Source: Luidia sarsii | Taxonomy: Eukaryota; Echinodermata; Asteroidea; Paxillosida; Luidiidae | Assembly (NCBI GenBank): GCA_949987565.1 | Contig: OX465111.1 | Span: 19,058,788-19,122,787, forward strand | Reading direction: 5' to 3' | Length of the DNA: 64,000 nucleotides | Shown: positions 23,401 through 35,400 of the stretch, in pieces | Numbering within the stretch: position 1 is the stretch's first letter | How the letters are laid out: each line of letters opens with the position of its first letter | Notes under the pieces: model-generated | Databases searched by the model: none | What the model was told of the DNA's origin: nothing | What the model saw: the letters and a program-made list of their open reading frames with translations, nothing else | Program-made: the position numbers and the translations under genes

Positions 23401-26400
23401 TTTACTTTCTGATCTACAGGCTTGAAGATAGAAAGTACGCTTCCCGCTCGCGTAACGCAAGCCTGGCCCAAATCCGTCTACGACCCGGTCATCTACACCA
23501 ATTACACCTACTCGTACTACCTGCCGGCAAACCTGTACGGAAACATCCCCCAGCCACTGGATGATGACGTAAGCGAAAAGCGTGTGTTTCTCTTCAGATC
23601 GAGGACTGTATGGCCGTTTTATACAAAATGGAGGCTTAGGCTTCGGTCATGATTTCCCTTACTTGTTATAACATCATGGGCGTCCTAAAACAAGCGTTTG
23701 GCCCCATTTTCTGGGTGAATACTCTGTACAAGCTTTTCTGCTTGTTGCTTTACCGTTTATGTTATTATATTAACTTAATATATCTCTCCAGGGAGCCTGT
23801 ACCAGACAAGCTTTGCTTCTTACGGGCTCCCCGAATATCAATATCTTTGCTTTGATAGACTAAAAAAAAAATTTTTTGGGGATATGTCATGTAACTTTTT
23901 GAAACTGCTTTGGTCATTTGATATTCGAATAAAGTCAAGTCAAGTACTTAACAGTCCAACTCTCAACTTCGGCGACAAACCACAACCCGTATTTTCAGGT
24001 TTTGTCAGACGGAGACGAAGCCTGAGCCCAAGCCTGATCCTAATTACCGTTAGCATAAAAACTGAAAACTTGCAAATACAACCGCAGAGTGTTAAAAGCA
24101 GTTTGGTTGTTAGAAACATTGCAAAGCAGTTCTGTAGCATGGATATAAGTAATAGCATTCTTATTGCACAGACCCTTTAATTATAGTCGTGTCACAGTGG
24201 AATGGAACTACCGCCCCGAACGCAGATTCTGACGAGCTTAGGTATAAAATTTGACGGGTTTGTCATGCGTAACAGTTTTTGAACTTTTTAGTTCAACATG
24301 GCGCCATCATTACAACGTGTAGCCCCTACTTTATCATGAGCCTCTGTACAACTCGGAAAAAATTGCGTTAATCCCTTAACCACACCAGGAAGGCATTATG
24401 AAAACCAGAGTCTGAACTCTGAAGGTCGAACTCAGGGCTTTGCACGTCATCGATTTATTTGGCTTTAGGCTGGACTTACAATCACAGATAATTATTATGT
24501 ATGCGGTAAGCTGTGTACATTGCATTGTGTAACCTATTTATCTGTGTCGGCGTAAAGTCTGCCTGTATGTGCGAAATGTTTCGGCCGGCGACTCAACCAC
24601 AAATATTTGCGCAGATTTCAGGGCTGCTCGATATCTTATCAGTCTCGCCCTAGAAGACACTAATAAAATCTCCACCCCCAGGGGGTGGGTGGTTCGTTGC
24701 GATTAGACTGGGTCCAATGCCATAGAGCCGCTTAATAAGGGTGAAAAGTGGCTAAGTCTCCCTTGTGTAAATAGATTTGCAAACCGAACGGCAATGGGAT
24801 CTCAATTGGTTTGGATTTGTCTTCCAAAATTCTTTATTTTGGTAGCAAATGAAATTGAAGTTTTGGTTGACAAGCTGATTTTATAAGAATGGTGACCTTT
24901 TGCGCTTCACCAAATTTTGGTTGCTTTATGAAATTGGTCCTGATGTACTCGAGACTTTTGCATCCGATGTCGCTATATCGCCTATAGTCGGGGGTCACCC
25001 AAAACCGATACGTCAATACCCACATCGGGTATCTGAATATGTGTGGCACCACGCACGGCCCCCAATACTACCCATGGCCCCCAGCCATGGCGGCACCCAT
25101 AGAACCCTGGTTGGATCGGTCTGTAACGTTAGCCACCCAGGGACAATTTTCAATTAAAGTAAAATGCAAAAAATGTTGCAAACGATGCAAACGATTTGCT
25201 ATTAAAATGAATTGACCAAAATGCAAATATCATTTTTTTTGGGGGGGGGTGGAATTGTTAATTTAGCGTGAGAGAACAGTATTCGGCCATCGCATAGTTC
25301 CTCTTGCATTTCACGCTAAACAATTCATATTCAAAGACAAATCAGACAAGATAAGCATCCCTTGGTTTGCAATCTGGATTTAACCCAAGGATTTCTTTAG
25401 CCTTAAAACCCTAACGCTTTGCACCTCCCGCACAGGACACACACTGTATACCGCAATTTACCACAGTGCCCACAGGCGTGTAGGCTCTCATACCACAGGA
25501 CACCACAAAAACTCCGCTGTGGAATGTCCCGGTGCGTGGCCCTTATCCTCCCACAGGAAAAAAACATGTGTGGTTAATTGTAGTTTCAATCAGGTTTTTT
25601 TTTATTATTCCAAATCCACGTAGCTACACGATATGAAGTTTGGCCTCGAGGTAGCTGCATGGAGTTTACCGCTGGTAGATTCTCAATCAACAAGATTCCA
25701 AGGTTCCTTCTGCCGAACTGTGTGCACCAAAAGTCCTTTCTCTCCCGTGCAGGTGGTCATTGCGGACGAGGCCGCTTCGGTGCGCTTTGCTCGAAGGTTC
25801 GCAGGCTACACCTACGACTTCATGAACAAACAGGAGCTGAACGTCTTGGAGAATGCCCTGATCAAGTCCGGGGAGCAATTTCTGAGTTTCAAGCCCTGGG
25901 CCACCAACCAGTACTACTTGTGAGTGCATTAAAAAAAAAAAATGTTCCGTCCGTCTGATCCGGGTCAGAAACGTTCTATGACAAGGGTCGGTAACTCCTC
26001 AACCGTAGACGCTATGCATTTTCTTTTCCCCTTTGGTCCATGGGAAAATGTTGATGACAGACATCTTTCCCTCCGTTTGTACCTCGTCAAAATGTCAATG
26101 CACTGACTGACCCGGGTCAGAACCTGTGGATCAATTATTGCCTGGCCCGGGTCAGAACCCGTGGATCAATTGCCTGACCCGAGTAAGAACATGTGGATTA
26201 ATTGCCCGACCCTGTTCAAAACTTGTGGATCGATTGCCCGACCCAGGTCAGAACCCTTTAAGATCAAAATGCCTTACCCAGTTCAGAACATGTGGGTCAA
26301 TTGTCTGACCCGGGTCAGAATATCACATCGATACCGTCAATAGGCCCTATCATTCCTTCCTTAAAAGCCTTGTTAAACAGATATGTTGAGCTTCAGCGAA

Positions 26401-29400
26401 GAATCTTCACTCGTCTGACCCAGGTCATGATTAAAGTTTTATGATATTTGATCTTGCTTTTGATTCTGCCTTTGAGAAAGGTCCTGCCAGGATCGAAATG
26501 TCTGGCCCTCCTTATTTAAAAACAAAATCGTTCTTGCTCATTTGACTCTTCTCCAGCTCATCGCAGCTCCAGGATCGCCTGAATGACATCACCGTGCCCA
26601 TGGACCCGTTGGTCAAGCGGCCGGTGTGCTCGGGTCAAACCGAGTTCCCGCCGTGCCTGCACCGAGGTATATCCCCGCTCGACCGAACCCCCGTCGGCCA
26701 ATCCGAAAGGAGGTCTCATGGGCTCCGCCATAGCCGGGGGCCATCGGTTGCCACACGTGTCTAGATACACACCGACTGCATTCGGTCATAAAATGACTTC
26801 GGACAAAGGGGAATCCGAGTCAGTAGACGAGTACCTGAATGCAGCCGTCCGAATTTTAATATAGGAGGGTTTGCGGTGGCACCATGTGTAATGTCTCTTG
26901 AAGAAGATGTATGGTTATGAAAAGAACCTGAGTGGTAACTCTATAGGAGGGTTTGCGGTGACACCATGTATGAGGTCTCTTGAAGAAGAGGTATGGTTCT
27001 GAAAAGAACCAGAGTGGTAACTCTATAGGAGGATTTGCGGTGACACCATGTATAAGGTCTCTTGAAGAAGAGGTGTGGTTCTGAAAAGAACCTGAGTGGT
27101 AACTCTATAGGAGGGTTTGCGGTGACACCATGTATAAGGTCTCTTAAAGAAGAGGTATGGTTATGAAAATAACCCGAGTGATAACTCTATAGGAGGGTTT
27201 GCGGTGACACCATGTATAAGGTCTCTTAAAAGAAGAGGTATGGTTCTGAAAAGAACCTGAGTGATAACTCTATAGGAGGGTTTGCGGTGAGACCATGTAT
27301 AAGGTCTCTTAAAAGAAGAGGTATGGTTCTGAAAAGAACCTGAGTGGTAACTCTATAGGAGGGTTTGCGATGACACCATGTGTAAGGTCTCTTGAAGAAG
27401 AGGTACATGTATGGTTCTGAAAAGAACCTGAGTGGTAACTCTATAGGAGGGTTTGCAGTGACACCATGCATAAGGTCTCTTGAAGAAGAGGTATGGTTCT
27501 GAAAAGAAGTGGTAACTCGACTTTCCGTCCAGTATGCTCTGGCCGTCATCAGGGGAATACTGGCCGGAACGTCGAGTTATCACTCATGTTCTTTTCAGAA
27601 CCACACCTCTTGTTTTAAGAGACCTTACACATGGTGCCACCGCAAACCCTCCTGTATTGTTTCACCCGCCATGCAAAGCCTTAAGTCTTATTCGTCAGAG
27701 TTTTGGTGATATACAAAAATGTTGCAAAATGTTCACTGACTAAAATTACCAAAATGCAAATCATAAAATGCAAAACATAAAATTTAGTGGGACTGACGTC
27801 AGAGTTTTGGTAGACGCGGTTGCTAGGCGACTCGCCAATGGCCCCCAGACATGGCGGCCTTCATCCACAGACCCCAATTCCAATCGGTATCAATCATAAA
27901 AAGAAATTCTTTAAAAGAAACCTCATATCTATTCGCACCGGTATAACCGAGGTATACTTCGCACGGAATCAGTATCAGCATGCTCTAACCTGGAAATTGC
28001 ATATGTGAATCGATTTCCGACTTTCTTTGGGCGAGACAGATAAGGAGTGCCCGAGCTACCGCATTCTCAAGAACCTGACGGACGACATCCAGGTGCGTCA
28101 CGTGTCCCGCAATAGGTACGCCATGCAGAGGACGCGGACCTGCGACATGAACGCCGCCTACAGCAAGGCCTACATGCCTCTCCACCGGTACTTCAGAGGT
28201 GTGTGGTCACCACTATAAGGGGTTAATTGGGAAATTAACGGTCACCTATAGAGGTCTCGGTCACCTATATATAGGCCCTTTTTCCAAAATTCACCGGTAC
28301 TTCAGAGGTGAGTGGTCACCACTACAAGGGGTTAATTGGGAAATTAACGGTCACCTATAGAGGTCTCGGTCACCTATATATAGGCCCTTTTCCCAAAACT
28401 CACCGGTACTTCAGAGGTGAGGGGTCACCCATGCACTAGGGGTTCAGGAAATAAGCCTTAGCCCAAACCCCCAGTCAAATTAGCTAGCGCCTGTGAGAAG
28501 GGTCTCGGTCATCTACGTAGGCCCTTTTCCCCAAACCCGGATTAGGCTCCGGCTCCGACTTCGTCTCCGGCCGGTTATGCAAAAGCTGAAATCACAGACT
28601 GGAGTTCTTTGTTGAGGTTGAAGCTTTTGGATTCTTTTTTTCAAAGTGCAGTATAAGCTAAGCTGTGTCCGAAACGGCCGCCTAGAGCTAGGTCTAGGTC
28701 TTCCCCCAATTGGAAATACACGGAGATGCGAAGACAATAGCCCTAGCCGTATTTAGCCCTGGAAGCCCGTTTCGGACACATGCATTAAAAAACGAAGCCC
28801 AAGGCTTCCCGTTTCCATTCCTTGTACTTGTAAATGTATGGAAGAACTAGAGACAAAGCCGGAGCCTGGGCCTAACCCGGGCTTTGAAAAAGGGCTCTAT
28901 CCAGATACATGGCCTTATTCGAATATGAGGCACGGGCTAGAGCTCCGGATTTGTCTCCGCAATTCAAGATTTGAAACTATTGATCAGATTTGTTTGTGTG
29001 GTATATTCGTAGTTTTTTAAAAGCCTGTAAGTAGTAGTTGTTGTTGTTGTTGTTGCTGTTTTTTTTTTTTTTTTTTTTTTTTGGGGGGGGGGGAACAAAA
29101 CCCGTTAGACCAAATTTCAACGTGGCTGTGTGAGAGATGTCAATATGCCTCACCATTAGCTCCAGGGTTTGTCTATTAACATGTGGTAGGCAAAGGGACC
29201 CAAGCCCGCCCAAAAATGAGTGAATTTTAAGATTTTTGGGTCATTTTAATTGTGGGGATGCAGGCAACAACAGTCTCAACTTGGAGATCCAGCGGTTGCC
29301 TCCGGTCGTCCTTGTCCACAAGTCTACGACAAACCCGCCTCCTGGGTGCGACTTCACCTACAATCTCATGTTCTACATGCCGGCCTCCCTGCACCACGAT

Positions 29401-32400
29401 CCACCCACGCCCACTGAGGTATGATGATCAGTCTAGACTCTGGCTGAAACCATGGGTTGGGGAACGGGAAGGCGGAGGGGTTGGGGCTGCACTGAAGGTG
29501 AAGGGGTGGGGAGTGATGAAGGGGTGGGGAGTGAAGAGGTGGGTTGAATGGATGGGTTGAAGGGGTAGGTTGGAGGGGTGGGTTGATGAAGGGAAGGGAT
29601 GAAGGGGTGGAGTGAAGGAGTGGGGATCATGATGATCTAATGAAGGGGTGGGTTGAAAGGATGGGTTGATCAGAAGTGGTGGGCTGCAGGGATGGGTTGA
29701 AGGGGTGGGTTGAAGGTGTGGGTTGAAGGGGTGGGGTGATGTGAAGGGCTGGGTTGAAGTGGTTGGTTGAAGGGGTGGGGTGAAGGGATGGGTTGAAGGG
29801 ACGGGTTGAAAGGGTGGGGTGATGTGAAGGGCTGGGTTGAAGTTGTGAGTTGAAGGGGTGGGGTGAAGGGGTGGGTTGAAGGGGTGGGTTGAAGGGGTGG
29901 GTTTAAGGGGTGGTTTGAAGGCGTGGGCTGAAGGGGTGGATTGAAGGGGTGGGTTGAAGGGGTGGGTTGAAGGGGTGGGTTGAAGGGGTGGGTTGAAGGG
30001 GTGGGTTGAATGAGTGGGTTGATTAAAGTGGTGGGTTGAAGGGGTACTGGGTTGAAGGGGTGGGTTGAAGGGGTGGGTTGAAGGCGTGGGCTGAAGGGGT
30101 GGGTTGAAGGGGTGGGTTGAAGGGGTGGGTTGAAGGGGTGGGTTGAAGGGATGGGTTGAAGGGATGGGTTGAAGGGGTGGGTTGATGAAGGGGTGGGTTA
30201 AATGGGTGGGGAGTGAAGGGGTGGGTTAAAGGGATGGGTTAAAGGAGTGGGTTAGTGGGTTGAATGGGTGGGTTGAAGGGGTGGGTTGAAGGGGTGGATT
30301 GAAGGGGTGGGGTAAGGGGCAGTGGCGTAAAGGGGTGGGGTGATGGGGTGTGTTGATGGGGGGTTGAAGGGGTGAATTGAAGGGGTTTGGTGAAGGGGTA
30401 AGGTAATGAAGGGATGGGTTAAGGGCGGGAATGGATTGAAGGAGTGGGTTGAAGGGGAGCGTTGAATAGGTGATGTGTGACTGGTTCTATTTCAACACAG
30501 CAGATATGAAAACAGAGACATAGGCTAGCTTCTTTGGCATCAGAGAAGACACTGTCCTGAATCATTTGTGGTGACACCACGCTCTCCTTTTTAGTTGCTG
30601 TGGTTCTGTGAGTCCCCCATGTTCTTTGAAATGACACAAACTAAAAAGATGCTATACCTTCATCATCATGGACACCTTTACAATCTCAGCTACAAAACAG
30701 CTCCATCTTGAATGTACTGCTATTTAGGTAGCAGGGATAAAGCCAGCATGGGGCTAGATTAACTTGAAGGACAGGGAACTGACTCGATATCGATTCTCCC
30801 TCTCATCATCACCCAGGACGATGTGGAGTTGATCTGGCTGGAGACCAAGGAGACCTTTGTCCTGTCCTTCGAGGAGTCTGCGGACGAGGCGGTGGTGGCG
30901 GCCAAGGTCGGCCGATTGCGGGCAGAATTGGACAACCGGGGCTACTGCTATACCGAGGACGAGTTTGCCCTCGCTTGTGAGTCCCAAATCAAGTATACAA
31001 AGAAATGGATGCAGTTGTGGTGGCTTCAACACTAGTAAAATGTGACACGACAAGTTGGTGTGCAAGGACGTACAGTGTCTGGTTTTGTATGTTATCCAGA
31101 AAAAATGTCACTCAGCCTAGTTCATGATTACTTTCTCTCAAGGTAACTGATTGCCAAAGTGGCTTTTGAGTGGAAGGCTTGCGGTGACGTATCTCTTGTG
31201 AGACGGAGTACTCTGAAATGAGCCGGCAACTCACTGCAACTCACTTGCACTTGCTCTTTTCAGAGCCGCACTCTCATCACAAGACATGAATTTTTGTTAA
31301 TACAAAATCGCCCAAAACAAGGCTGAAATTGCCACTCAAGGTTAAGGGCTAGAGAAAGAATAAGATAGATAGGGACTCATCAGGAAGGCTGGAGATAGGA
31401 ATTGACATTCCTTTTAAAAAGGGCAAGATCGTAGTCAGGGGGAAAACATGAATCAGGAAGGGAATTCCAGATGGAGGCAGAACGAGAGAAGAAGCTGTCC
31501 CAATACCTCTCCATTCCGCCGTTCTACACCTTGCTGTAAATGGTTTTAATGGAAACCCTCCACTCTTTGCTCCCACCGTACAAATCTTCAAATCTTATCT
31601 AAGGTGACTTTTGTAGAGTCATTGGAATGCTAGAAAGGATCATAGATAACTAGAGACGCAGGCTGTTCAATCTCTGTTGTGTGTTTGAAGTAGGGTTCTA
31701 TGAACCATGGGCTGGTTTTTTTTTTCTCAGTGTACTTAAAGACTAACGAGGTTGCTCTGTATTCTACCAATGTCACAAAATGGCTTCCCTATGTAATCAG
31801 TGTAGTATTATGTTGCTGCCAGCCATAGCGACAGCTGTAGCCGCAGCCATTGAATTTGGTGTCAAAATCTCATGGATTTTCGTTGAGAATACAGAAATAC
31901 ATTGAACCGTTCAGAAATCCTCTCTCATCTCATCACATGCAGTCCTATGGCCACTTACCGCTCACTGCCACTGCCATCCCCCCTGATAGCTTTGTGCGCG
32001 ATCTTCGCAATGGCAAGTGTTTTTGCCTTTTCGTTCACAGCTTTTGATTCACCGTACAGACCCCTACCCCATCACCGTGAGATCTGGATTTCTTCAAGCA
32101 AGTGCGCCGAACCGTTGTAAGTCATTGCAATGCTCTTCAATGAGAACCTTCCAATCGAGCAAATCCAGGAAAAACAGACCGAGAACTTTGCTCTACCGAG
32201 TTTTGCTCTACAAAGTTATGTCAGTAAACATATCGATAGTTAGGATTAATAGGGAAATGAGGACAACCTATATCAGAACTTTTGCTCTTTTTTTGCTTCA
32301 TAGATCAATCCAAGCAAATTAAGAATAATTCCTGGAGAAATAGTTTGAAACTTCTACATTCACAGAAGAAGTTACAGATAAAACAGAGTCAGGATTGGGT

Positions 32401-35400
32401 GTCTTTTTGAAAAAAACCTTTTTATAGGCCCCTATTGGTCAAGATAAAGACTGTATTTTTTTTTTCAAAATGTATATCATGATTCATTCATTCTGCTGTG
32501 AAGCAGGTGACCACAGAGCTTCTCCACACACTTCCATCCATGGTCAGTGCTGTACTGGCATCTAGATTCAGCCAATTGTCAGTGTCCCCCAGTAGCTCCT
32601 GTATAATAGGACAGGTAGGATGTCCTCTGCCGTCCAGGTCTCCGGTTGCCATGTGGTGGAACGTAGAAGGCATATCTTTTGCAGAGTTCATCTTCATGCA
32701 ACCGTTCGTCTTCATGATATGCCCCAAGAAACGAAAGTTGTCTTGACCAGACAGAGTTGACAAGAGGCTTTGTGTTGATGATGGCATAAGTATCAAGCTT
32801 TTGCAACTTTTGAAATCAGGACAATTGTGACCCGGCACAGCATAATGAGGAATATCCCACTAAAACACTTTTCGAGTAAACAACGCCTGAAGTCAAAGTA
32901 TGTTCTCATTTTTGTTTTTTGAATTTTCGGAAAGTTAATGTATTGGAGGATGTTATGTCCAAAGGATTTTTCCGAAATCCGTGATCTCTAAATGTTGAAA
33001 AAACGAGGGTTTCGGGGGAGTTTGTGTACTGAATTCATGAAAATGTTCCTGCCTTTTTGAATGGCCGCTTTCGAGGAGTTAGACTGGTGCTGATATATTG
33101 GGTCTGGTACCAAATGAATGAGCGAAGTCCCCTTGTACAATTTACAACAAAGTTCACACGAAAATAATTTTGATATCATTTGAAAGCTGATGGTATATAC
33201 TCTTTCACATCATTAGAAAATCTCCAAATCTCAAAAGTGGGGGTTATTCCTCATTATGCTGTGCCAGGTCACAATTGTCCTTTTCTTAAATTGACCTTCC
33301 AAGTTCCAGCTCTGAACCTGGCCCCGAGTATTCCTTGACAGTCAGTAACTGCCCTGAGGGCTCGGTGTGCCCTATGTACGAGACGGCAAATGAGTACCCA
33401 GCATTCAGCGAGAGAATATACGACAGACGTAAGTATTAGTATATAATTCAAAGAGGTTTTGCCCTTACTCGACGTTGTGGTAAACACTGAATGCTCAGTG
33501 CTTTGCCCGGTGCCTGATAAAAATATTCCAGGCAGCTCGGGCGGGATTCGAACGTCCGTATTAGAATTCGGGAGTCGCGGGTTCGAATCCTGCCCGAGCT
33601 GCCTGGAATATTTTTTATCAGGCACCGGGCAAAGCACTGAGCATTCATGATCAGTGTTTACCACAACGTCGAGTAAGGGCAAAACCTCTTTGAATTACAT
33701 TCTCCTCGACGCAAACATCATGTTATATCTATTAGTATATAGGAGGGTTTGCGTTGACACCATGTATAAGGTCTCTTAAAGAAGAGGTGTGGTTCTGAAA
33801 AGAACCTGAGTGGTAACTCTATAGGAGGGTTTGCAGTGACACCATGTATAAGGTCTCTTAAAGAAGAGGTGTGGTTCTGAAAAGAACCTGAGTGATAACT
33901 CTATAGGAGGGTTTGCAGTGACACCATGTATAAGGTCTCTTAAAGAAGAGGTGTGGTTCTGAAAAGAACCTGAGTGGTAACTCTATAGGAGGGTTTGCAG
34001 TGACACAATGTATAAGGTCTCTGAAAGAAGAGGTGTGGTTCTGAAAAGAACCTGAGTGGTAACTCTATAGGAGGGTTTGAGGTGACACCATGTATAAGGT
34101 CTTTTATAGAAGAGGTGTGGTTCTGAAAAGAACCTGAGTGATAACTCTATAGGAGGGTTTGCAGTGACACAATGTATAAGGTCTCTTAAAGAAGAGGTGT
34201 GGTTCTGAAAAGAACCTGAGTGGTAACTCTATAGGAGGGTTTGAGGTGACACCATGTATAAGGTCTTTTATAGAAGAGGTGTGGTTCTGAAAAGAACCTG
34301 AGTGATAACTCTATAGGAGGGTTTGCAGTGACACCATGTATAAGGTCTCTTAAAGAAGAGGTGTGGTTCTGAAAAGAACCAGAGTGGTAACTCTATAGGA
34401 AGGTTTGCGTTGACACCAAGTAAAAGGTCTCTTAAAGAAGAGGTGTGGTTCTGAAAAAAACCTGAGTGGTAACTCTATAGGAGGGTTTGCGGTGACACCA
34501 TGTATATGGTCTCTTAAAGAAGAAGTGTGGTTCTGAAAAGAACCTGAGTGGTAATTCGACGTTTCGAACAGTATGGGGTCAGGAATATGTCTGCTTCAGA
34601 AGCAGCCAAAGGAATAGAGAACTGATTGGGACAAACCCTCATTGAATTGAAGCCTTAAAGCAGTTACCAACATTTTTATATCACCCCCCCCCCCACAAAC
34701 AAAACCATTTTTTCAAACAAACTGAGAAAAGTAAAACTGACTGGGAGCCCATTCTTTGGTGGTACATGTACATTGTACATGCACCCTCACCCCGGCAAAG
34801 CCCATTGTGTGTGAATGTATCTTTTGCAGTTGACTGGATTTGCAAGGAGACCACCAGTTGCGACGTTGTCAGCGCCCTAGAATCGTCCATCGCGCCACTT
34901 CAGGAGTACATCAAGAAATCTTACAAAAATCCGCCCAAGTCCAGACCTGTCACATCCTTCGTAAGTCTTTTGTTACTCATCCTATTGAGAAAAAAAGAAG
35001 AAGACGATGTTGTAACGATTTCTATTTGACAGTTTGAGTGAATGAAATTCGAAGGTTGAAATTGCACTGCAGTTCATTGCAGTGTAGCTTTTTTTGCAGT
35101 TACACCATGTGCATTAATTGTTACATTTGAGAGTGAGTGTTGCTTCGAGACCAGAGTCTGCAACTAAACCATTTTGGGTAGCTTGTGCTCTACTCAACGT
35201 CAGGAGACTGCGAGCTGTGTTTACTTCAAGTTAGGTTTCGCCATGTGCTCATCCATTTTGCTGTGAGCCCAACCGATTTTCAAATTGGCTGGCCCTATCT
35301 TGAAGTGCATACACACAAAACATTGGTCGAGGTCAAAGAATAGCATTCATACGTTGTCTGATCCAACATATGCATGAAATATCACACCTCAACCTGTGAA

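Noticed and set aside
25633..25958. Extended open frames around SOUL exon 8
   Set aside because: Only 25753-25919 is supported by splice signals and homology; the rest is intron.
26871..27510. CRISPR array
   Set aside because: Regular repeats, but no unique spacers (whole 82-bp unit repeats) and the context is a eukaryotic intron.
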